From the NCBI GenBank assembly GCA_947457975.1, contig CANGYC010000037.1, positions 1-13,282 of the forward strand: 13,282 nt of DNA, written 5' to 3'. Below are positions 8,043 through 13,282 of the stretch, piece by piece. The position numbers and the translations under genes were made by a program. The stretch is from Comamonadaceae bacterium. Lineage in GTDB: Bacteria; Pseudomonadota; Gammaproteobacteria; Burkholderiales; Burkholderiaceae_C. The notes beneath the pieces are model-generated. The model had not been told where the DNA came from. It saw only the letters and a list, made by a program, of their open reading frames with translations, and made no database searches. Within the stretch, counting starts at the first letter, position 1, and the number at the start of each line of letters is the position of its first letter.

Positions 8043-9053
8043 TCAGTCGGCCTTGATGCCCAGCTCCCGTGCCAGGCTGCCGTAGCGCTGGTTGTCGGCC
8101 TTCATGAAGTCGGCGAGAACCTGCGGCGAGCCACCGAGCACCTCGACGCCTGCGCCCATGAGCTTGTCGCGCACTTCAGGCATGCGGATCACCTCGTTGA
8201 TTTCCCGGTTCAAGCGCGTCACGGTGGCCGCAGGCGTGGCCGCAGGCGCGAACACACCGTACCAGGCGTTCACTTCCACGCCCGCCACGCCCTGCTCGGT
8301 CGCCGTCGGCACCTCGGGTAGCAGATCAGAGCGCTTGGCCTCGGTCACCGCCAGCGGCACCAGCTTGCCCGACTTGATGTGCGGCACCGCGCCGCCCAGG
8401 CCCACATAGAGCAGCTTGACCTCACCGCCCAATGCCGCCGTGATGGACGGAGCCACACCACGGTAAGGCACATGCAGCAGGTCCAGCTTGGTCGAACGCT
8501 TGAACATCTCGCCGGCAAAGTGCATGGGCGAGCCATTGCCCGCGCTGCCATAGGGCAGCCCCGGGCTCTTGCGGGCCGCCTCGAGCGCGGCACGGAGGTT
8601 GTTGGCGCCCAGCGAGGGATGAGCCACCAGCACCAGCGGCGTGGTGGCCGGTGCGATCACGGGCACCAGGTCTTTGTGCACATCCACGCCGCCGCCGGCA
8701 CCGGGGGCCAGCACGTGCGGGGAAATCACCATGGTGTTGGGCGTCAGCAGCAGGGTGTGGCCATCGGCCGGCGCCTTGGCCACGAAGCTGGCGCCCACCA
8801 GGGCGCCGGCACCGGGCTTGTTGTCCACCACCACCGGCTGGCCCAGACGCGGGGCCAGCTTTTCCGCGATGATGCGCGCCGCCAGATCGGGGCCACCGCC
8901 GGGCGGGAAAGGCACCACCAGGGTCAGCTGGCGGGAGGGAAAAGGCGCAGGGGCCTGCGCTGCAGCGGGCGCTGCGGCAGACAGGGCCAGGACGGCCACC
9001 GACAGCCAGCTCAGGGCCTGGCGACGGGGAATGAATGGGTGGCGAGTGTTCAT
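8043..9053 (-). CDS. Bug-family tripartite tricarboxylate transporter substrate-binding protein (TctC-like)
   Basis: The protein has 336 residues with the ATG at 9053, fixed by AAGGAG six bases upstream. The leader carries a twin arginine (R10-R11), a hydrophobic stretch (about 14-30) and a likely cleavage after AAAQA (about residue 34), so it is periplasmic by Sec or Tat. The mature part opens with the family's LTLVVPFPPGGGPDLAAR (43-60, the ligand-gripping beta1-alpha1 loop) and continues with VVVDNKPGAG and the typical two-lobed Bug sequence. Bug receptors bind carboxylates, amino acids or aromatic acids and deliver them to TctA/TctB, or sometimes act only as sensors. No TctA or TctB gene is in the window. 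It sits 34 nt after the flavin monooxygenase gene, so it probably captures the pathway substrate or an analogue. Confidence 0.95.
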   Translation of the reverse strand: MNTRHPFIPRRQALSWLSVAVLALSAAAPAAAQAPAPFPSRQLTLVVPFPPGGGPDLAARIIAEKLAPRLGQPVVVDNKPGAGALVGASFVAKAPADGHTLLLTPNTMVISPHVLAPGAGGGVDVHKDLVPVIAPATTPLVLVAHPSLGANNLRAALEAARKSPGLPYGSAGNGSPMHFAGEMFKRSTKLDLLHVPYRGVAPSITAALGGEVKLLYVGLGGAVPHIKSGKLVPLAVTEAKRSDLLPEVPTATEQGVAGVEVNAWYGVFAPAATPAATVTRLNREINEVIRMPEVRDKLMGAGVEVLGGSPQVLADFMKADNQRYGSLARELGIKAD

Positions 9054-9087
9054 GTGTGTCTCCTTCAGGTGGTGTGGTTCAAAAATC

Positions 9088-10227
9088 TCAGGCCAGGGGC
9101 ACGCCCCAGGCATCGTAGCCATAGACCCAGTCGGCGTTACCTGGGCCTTTCATCCATTGGTTGCCGCGCGAGCCGATCTGGATGCGCGCCGTGCGTTCGC
9201 GGCGTGCACCTTCATAGGCCTGAAGCGCCAGGGCAGCCTCTTGGCGCGTGGCGCTGCCGGCCAGGGCCCGACCCAGCACCACAGCGTCTTCGATGGCCAT
9301 GCCGGCGCCCTGCGCCATGAAGGGCAGCATGGGGTGGCAGGCATCGCCCAGCAGGGTGACACCGCCCACGCTCCACTGCGCCAGCGGCTCGCGCTCATAC
9401 AGGGCGCTCTTGAGCACGCTGTCGCAGGCGGCCAAAAGGCGGCGCGCGTCAGGGTGAAAGTCCTGGTAGACCGCGCGCAACTCGTTCACGTCACCTGGGC
9501 TGGTCCAGGACTCCTCGGTCCAGCTGTCCTGGCCCGTGGTGGCAAACACAAAGGTCTCACGCCCCTGGCTGAGCGGAAAGGTCACGATCTGGGTCTGCGG
9601 GTTCGGGCCCCACCACTTGGTAAAGGCCTCGATCTCCGGCACGTCCTTCACGCGTTCGGTGGGTACCACCGCACGGAAGGACACCACGCCGGTAAAGCGC
9701 GGCTGCTCCTCGCCAAAGAGCGCAGCGCGCACCCGCGAGTGGATGCCATCAGCCCCCACCAGCACATCGTGGCGGGCCGTGCTGCCGTCTTCGAAGCTCA
9801 GGTGCACGCCCTGCGCATCCTGGGTGATCGCGGCCACGCGCCGGCCCAGCAGCACCTGCTCGGCGGGGAACTCGGCGGAGAGCGCCGCCAGCAGATCGGC
9901 GCGGTGAATAGTGACCTGCGGCGCCCCATAGTGTTCCTGGGCCACCCCGCCCATGCCCAGGCGGGAGGTTTCCAGGCCCGTGTCCCAGTCGCGGCTGATG
10001 CGAAAGGTCGGCTGGGCCCCCTCGCGGCGGATGGCGGCACCGATGCCACCGCCCAGGCCGTCGAGGGCCTTGACGACGTTGGGCGTGAGGTTGATGTCCG
10101 CCCCCACCCGCCCCCAGCCCTTGGCCTGCTCGTACACCGTCACGCGGTGACCCGAGCGCGCCAGCGCGATGGCCGCACTCATGCCGCCTACGCCGCCGCC
10201 TGCGATGCCAATGTCCAGTCCCGCCAT
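9088..10227 (-). CDS. FAD-dependent aromatic monooxygenase (NicC / salicylate hydroxylase-like, class A)
   Basis: The protein has 379 residues; the ATG at 10227 is chosen for its AAAGGGGA ribosome site and because homology starts there, although the frame is open 99 nt further. It shows the FAD dinucleotide fold GIAGGGVGG (7-15), the FAD/NADPH motif VGADGIHS (157-164) and the FAD-binding LLGDACHPMLPFMAQGAG (292-309), which together define class A flavin hydroxylases. From memory, the closest characterised relative is 6-hydroxynicotinate 3-monooxygenase NicC, including KWW (204-206) and DWVYGYD (366-372) near the end. Positions corresponding to substrate-contacting His residues of NicC appear changed (N46, and F303 in LPFMAQGA). 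It would use NAD(P)H and O2 to hydroxylate a phenolic or hydroxypyridine ring, with or without decarboxylation. The gene lies 23 nt after the SDR gene. Confidence 0.92.
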   Translation of the reverse strand: MAGLDIGIAGGGVGGMSAAIALARSGHRVTVYEQAKGWGRVGADINLTPNVVKALDGLGGGIGAAIRREGAQPTFRISRDWDTGLETSRLGMGGVAQEHYGAPQVTIHRADLLAALSAEFPAEQVLLGRRVAAITQDAQGVHLSFEDGSTARHDVLVGADGIHSRVRAALFGEEQPRFTGVVSFRAVVPTERVKDVPEIEAFTKWWGPNPQTQIVTFPLSQGRETFVFATTGQDSWTEESWTSPGDVNELRAVYQDFHPDARRLLAACDSVLKSALYEREPLAQWSVGGVTLLGDACHPMLPFMAQGAGMAIEDAVVLGRALAGSATRQEAALALQAYEGARRERTARIQIGSRGNQWMKGPGNADWVYGYDAWGVPLA

Positions 10228-10250
10228 GAAATCCCCTTTGTGTTCGAAGT

Positions 10251-11030
10251 TCAGAAAACGCCCGGAAAGGAACCGCCGTCCAGCAGCAGATTCTGTCCGT
10301 TGATGTAGCCCGCATGCACGCTGCATAAAAAGGCACAGGTCTTGCCCAGTTCCTCGGGCTGGCCCAGGCGGCGCGCCGGGTGCTTGGCCACACGCGCCTG
10401 GCGCACCTCCTCGGGCGTGCGTCCTTCCCGCTGGGCCTGGGCTGCAAAGTTACCGGCCAGGCGCGCGGTGTCAAAGGTACCGGGCAGCAGGTTGTTGATC
10501 GTCACGCCACGCGCGGCCACGCTGCGCGCCAAGCCCGCCACAAAGCCGGTCAGGCCTGCGCGCGCGCCGTTGGACAGACCCAGTTGCTCCAGCGGCGACT
10601 TGACCGCGCTGGAGGTGATGTTGACGATGCGCCCAAAGCCCCGGTCCATCATGCCGTCCACCGTGGCCCGGATCAGCTCGATGGGTGCCAGCATGTTGGC
10701 GTCGAGTGCGGCCAGCCAGTCTTCGCGCTGCCAGTGCCGAAAGTCGCCGGGCGGCGGGCCGCCGGCGTTGGTGACCAGAATGTCCAAGTCCGTATGCCCC
10801 GCTAGGATGCGCGCGCGCCCCTCGGGCGAGGCCACGTCGGCCACCACGAACGCCACCGTACCCGTACCCGCTTGGCGCAAGCGCTGCGCGGCCTCTTCCA
10901 GCGGGCCGGGCGTGCGCGCCACGATGACCAGGTTCACGCCTTCCTGCGCCAGGGCCTGTGCACAGGCGTAGCCCAGGCCGGCGCTGGCACCACACACCAG
11001 GGCCTTGCGGCCCGCTATTGCGAGGTCCAT
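10251..11030 (-). CDS. Atypical short-chain dehydrogenase/reductase (SDR)
   Basis: This is a 259-residue single-domain Rossmann protein. AAGGA sits about 8 nt before the ATG at 11030. It has the SDR cofactor motif CGASAGLG (13-20), VADV (63-66), NAGGPPPG (88-95) and a candidate catalytic Ser in NITSS (137-141). R40 after beta2 (VART) suggests an NADP preference. Where classical SDRs have YxxxK, the sequence reads LSNGARAGL (152-160), so Tyr appears replaced by Ser153 and Lys by Arg157. A recognised SDR subgroup (BKR_like_SDR_like) lacks the perfect tetrad in the same way. It may use a different acid or act on an unusual substrate. The C-terminal INGQNLLLDGG is standard. The gene follows the aldehyde dehydrogenase by 10 nt, consistent with coupled expression. 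Confidence 0.92.
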   Translation of the reverse strand: MDLAIAGRKALVCGASAGLGYACAQALAQEGVNLVIVARTPGPLEEAAQRLRQAGTGTVAFVVADVASPEGRARILAGHTDLDILVTNAGGPPPGDFRHWQREDWLAALDANMLAPIELIRATVDGMMDRGFGRIVNITSSAVKSPLEQLGLSNGARAGLTGFVAGLARSVAARGVTINNLLPGTFDTARLAGNFAAQAQREGRTPEEVRQARVAKHPARRLGQPEELGKTCAFLCSVHAGYINGQNLLLDGGSFPGVF

Positions 11031-11040
11031 GGCGTGTTCC

Positions 11041-12513
11041 TTATTGGCCTGCCCAGGGCAGCGGTGACTCGTTCATACCCCAGTAAAAGCTCTTTTGCCG
11101 GGTGTAGTGCAGGATGCCCTGGCGGCCTTTTTCCTGGCCGTAGCCGCTCATCTTCAAGCCCGAGAACGGCGTGCTGATCGAAAACAGCTTGTAGGTATTG
11201 ATCCACACGGTGCCGGCCTCCAGCGCGCGCCCGATGCGCCAGGCGGTCTTGTAGTCGCGGCTCCAGATGCCCGAGGCCAGTCCATAGACGTTGTCATTGC
11301 ACTGCGCCAGCAGGTCAGCCTCGTCCTGCCAGGGCAAGAGGGCCAGCACCGGGCCGAAGATTTCCTCCTGGCACATGCGGGCGTGGTTGGGCAGGCCTTC
11401 GATCACTGTGGGCAGGTAGTAGCTGCCCGCCTCAAAAGCCGCACCTTGTGGCCGCTGGCCGCCAACCAACAGCCGACCGCCTTCTTCCAGGCCGAGCGCC
11501 ACATAGCGCTCCACCGAGGCGCGGTGGCCGAGGTTGACCAGCGGGCCCATCTGCGTGTCTTCGCTGGCCGGGTTACCCACCTTCAGGCGCCGCACGCCTT
11601 CAATGAGACGGCGCTTGAATTCTTCGTAGACGCTCTGGTGCACAAAGGCCCGCGAGCCCGCGATGCAGGACTCGCCCGAGGAGCTGAAGATGCCGAACAG
11701 CACGCCGGCCACGGCATGGTCCAGGTCGGCGTCGGCACACACGATGGTGGGCGACTTGCCGCCCAGCTCCAGCGAGGTGGGCATGAGTTTTTCAGCGGCC
11801 AGGCGCTGTATGCCCAGACCCACGTTGGTGCCGCCCGTAAAGGCAATGCGCTTGACCAGGGGATGCCGCACGAGCGCATCTCCAGCCACAGAGCCCTTGC
11901 CGGGCAGCACGCTCACGATGCCGTCGGGCACGCCCGCCTGCTGCGCAATGCGCGCCAGCTCCAGGGCCATGCGCGGCGTGATCTCGGCTGGCTTGATCAG
12001 CACCGCGCAGCCCGCGGCCAGCGCCGGGGCGATCTTTTGCGCCTCGCTGGCAATCGGCGAGTTCCATGGCGTGATGGCACCCACCACACCCAGCGGCTCG
12101 TGCACGCTCATGCTCAGGAAGTCGCCCCGCGAGGGCGTCACTGCGTCTTCCCAGGTCTCAGCCGCCGCGGCGAAAAATTGGAAGGTACCCGCCGCACTGG
12201 CCACCAGGGCCCGGCATTCCTTGACCGGCTTGCCGTTGTCCAGGCGCTGCAGGCGGGCGAGGTCTTCGGCGCGCTCACGGATGCCCTGGGCCATGCGGTA
12301 GAGCATGCCCGCGCGCTCGTGCGGCTTGAGCCCGGCCCAGGCCGGCTGCAGGCGGGCGCGCTCAGCGAACTCGACAGCCTCGTGAACGTCGTCTGCCGTG
12401 GTGGCGTTGAGGCTGGCCACCGCCGAGCCGTCATGCGGGTACTCGGTGGTGTATTCGGGGCCGGAAGCATCGCGCCAGCGGCCGGCAAAAAAGCTGTGGA
12501 GTCGTTCAGTCAT
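11041..12513 (-). CDS. NAD(P)-dependent aldehyde dehydrogenase
   Basis: The 490-residue protein is full length for the ALDH superfamily. The catalytic residues are in place: N151 in TPWNSP, K174 and E177 of the cofactor motif IKPAE, E249 in LELGGKSP, the nucleophile C283 in SSGESCIAGSR, and E384 in EEIFGPV. The overall form fits the betaine-aldehyde/hydroxymuconic-semialdehyde group. In this operon the natural role would be oxidising the aldehyde released by ring cleavage or by side-chain oxidation to a carboxylate; the exact substrate is not readable. The ATG at 12513 has only a weak ribosome site. The gene lies 39 nt after the aspartate-dehydrogenase-like gene and 10 nt before the SDR gene. 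Confidence 0.94.
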   Translation of the reverse strand: MTERLHSFFAGRWRDASGPEYTTEYPHDGSAVASLNATTADDVHEAVEFAERARLQPAWAGLKPHERAGMLYRMAQGIRERAEDLARLQRLDNGKPVKECRALVASAAGTFQFFAAAAETWEDAVTPSRGDFLSMSVHEPLGVVGAITPWNSPIASEAQKIAPALAAGCAVLIKPAEITPRMALELARIAQQAGVPDGIVSVLPGKGSVAGDALVRHPLVKRIAFTGGTNVGLGIQRLAAEKLMPTSLELGGKSPTIVCADADLDHAVAGVLFGIFSSSGESCIAGSRAFVHQSVYEEFKRRLIEGVRRLKVGNPASEDTQMGPLVNLGHRASVERYVALGLEEGGRLLVGGQRPQGAAFEAGSYYLPTVIEGLPNHARMCQEEIFGPVLALLPWQDEADLLAQCNDNVYGLASGIWSRDYKTAWRIGRALEAGTVWINTYKLFSISTPFSGLKMSGYGQEKGRQGILHYTRQKSFYWGMNESPLPWAGQ

Positions 12514-12552
12514 GGCTTGAAAGTCTCAGGCAAGGGGACCACGGGCTGAGCC

Positions 12553-13282
12553 TCAGATCGCCAGGCTGGCGGCTCGGTTCTGCAAAAAACGCAGCGCAGA
12601 CAGCACCGTCAGCGCCGAGGTCTTGGGGTTGTCGGGCAGGGGCTTGCCGCGCATGCTCACGCGCATTTCGCCAAAGGCACCGCGCACCTCAATCTCATGG
12701 ATGTTCTCGGTGATGGTGGGATCGGCCATCAGGCGCACCTGCGTGGCGTCCAGGCCCAGGCCCGCCAGGGACACGGTGGCCGCCACATTGGCGTTCTTGG
12801 GGTACAGGCGCGCGGCCTCGCGGGCCGTGGCTTCCAGGAACACCGTGGGCTCGCGCAACGCGTCCAGATCCAGCAGCTGCTCGGCCGGCGAGCCGCGCCA
12901 GCCCGCGGGCGGCTTGCGCCCGATGTAGGTGACGCTGTCCAAGCCTGCGAGGCGCGCCGCAGAAATGGCATCGATGCCGCCGATGGCGCCCGCCAGGAGG
13001 TGCACCTGGGTGCCGCCCTCGCGGGCAGCCGCCTCCAGCTGCTCGGGCAGGCCCAGCTCAGACAGCGCGCCTATGGACAGCACCGCGCATTCCGTGCCGG
13101 CTGCCAGGGCCGGCCGCACGTGCTGCGCCAGCGCGCTGTGGCCGGCGCATTCGAGCACCAGGTCAACCTCGCCCACCGGCACCCGATCAACCGCCAGCGC
13201 GCGACCAGCAAGCGCACGACCAACCTCTGCCACGCGGGGCGAAGACACCACCACATGCGTGATGCGCATGCCAGGCGTGCCC
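12553..13282 (-). CDS. L-aspartate dehydrogenase-like protein (5' end outside window)
   Basis: About 243 residues are visible. The frame stays open to the window edge, so the N-terminal 25 or so residues, including the Rossmann GxGxxG, lie outside. The ATG at 13269 is probably internal. Visible hallmarks are [10 protein letters not shown] (38-47 counted from that ATG), [20 protein letters not shown] (about 90-101), [17 protein letters not shown] (about 155-171) and the catalytic-His region [10 protein letters not shown], whose His lies 48 residues from the C-terminus, as in the Thermotoga enzyme TM1643. Family members convert L-aspartate and NAD(P)+ to iminoaspartate, either for NAD synthesis (NadX) or in catabolism. 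No nadA/nadC is seen, and the genes downstream are catabolic, so a role on an amino or imino diacid of the pathway is more likely here; that is inference. Confidence 0.88.
   Translation of the reverse strand, partial: GTPGMRITHVVVSSPRVAEVGRALAGRALAVDRVPVGEVDLVLECAGHSALAQHVRPALAAGTECAVLSIGALSELGLPEQLEAAAREGGTQVHLLAGAIGGIDAISAARLAGLDSVTYIGRKPPAGWRGSPAEQLLDLDALREPTVFLEATAREAARLYPKNANVAATVSLAGLGLDATQVRLMADPTITENIHEIEVRGAFGEMRVSMRGKPLPDNPKTSALTVLSALRFLQNRAASLAI

Noticed and set aside
6410..8056. 548-codon open frame on the + strand over the sulfatase gene
   Set aside because: The sulfatase on the - strand has all family motifs. The + strand product is low-complexity with no recognisable domain.
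9054..9122. 23-codon extension of the Bug receptor
   Set aside because: It would bury the signal peptide inside the protein; AAGGAG directly before the ATG at 9053 settles the start.
8641..10308. 555-codon open frame on the + strand across the Bug receptor and flavin monooxygenase genes
   Set aside because: It spans two well-supported genes and their gap in antisense and shows no motif; open only because stop codons are rare at this GC content.
10228..10326. 33-codon extension of the flavin monooxygenase upstream of its ATG
   Set aside because: It overlaps the end of the SDR gene, lacks homology, and the ATG at 10227 has a strong ribosome site and begins the FAD fold.
11095..12549. 484-codon open frame antisense to the aldehyde dehydrogenase
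   Set aside because: The aldehyde dehydrogenase has every catalytic residue; the antisense product has none of a known family.

Overview
The window is GC-rich, densely packed bacterial DNA with intact genes in short co-directional runs. It looks like chromosome from a Burkholderiales betaproteobacterium, most plausibly Comamonadaceae (Acidovorax/Variovorax/Polaromonas-like). The grounds are the base composition, a Bug-type tripartite-tricarboxylate receptor with the family's typical leader, and catabolic genes typical of that group. This is inferred from gene content, not from a marker gene. I saw no rRNA, tRNA, CRISPR array, insertion sequence or broken gene.

Left block (1-3257, + strand): the last codons of an upstream frame, then an APH-fold phosphotransferase and an acyl-CoA dehydrogenase. 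Together these two look like a split version of the ACAD10/ACAD11 kinase-dehydrogenase and of the LvaA/LvaC step of levulinate catabolism. A nu-class (YfcG-type) glutathione transferase follows and ends at a perfect 12-bp hairpin shared with the convergent marR gene.

Middle block (3259-6367): a MarR-family regulator (- strand) is divergent from a three-gene + strand operon: a type I extradiol-dioxygenase-like VOC protein, a 72-residue recombinase-like helix-turn-helix protein, and a Rieske-type ring-hydroxylating oxygenase alpha subunit. The region between them holds a candidate promoter followed at once by two near-identical palindromes (GTTTC-N6-GAAAC, 19 bp apart). This suggests that the MarR protein represses the operon by blocking at the start site. 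A short leader ORF ends in an ATGA overlap with the VOC start.

Right block (6428-13282, - strand, transcribed right to left and convergent with the Rieske operon): an L-aspartate-dehydrogenase-like protein (5' end outside the window), an aldehyde dehydrogenase, an SDR protein lacking the usual Tyr/Lys pair, a NicC/salicylate-hydroxylase-like FAD monooxygenase, a Bug periplasmic receptor, and a sulfatase-fold hydrolase without a signal peptide. Gaps of 10-39 nt suggest one operon.

Read together, the two convergent operons look like a catabolic island for an aromatic or N-heteroaromatic compound, possibly a sulfate or phosphonate ester. The proposed order is periplasmic capture (Bug), ester cleavage (sulfatase), hydroxylation (Rieske and flavin enzymes), ring cleavage (extradiol), then oxidation (SDR, ALDH) and amino/imino-acid handling (AspDH). 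The substrate cannot be read from the sequence. The oxygenase reductase partner and the TctAB membrane subunits are not in the window.
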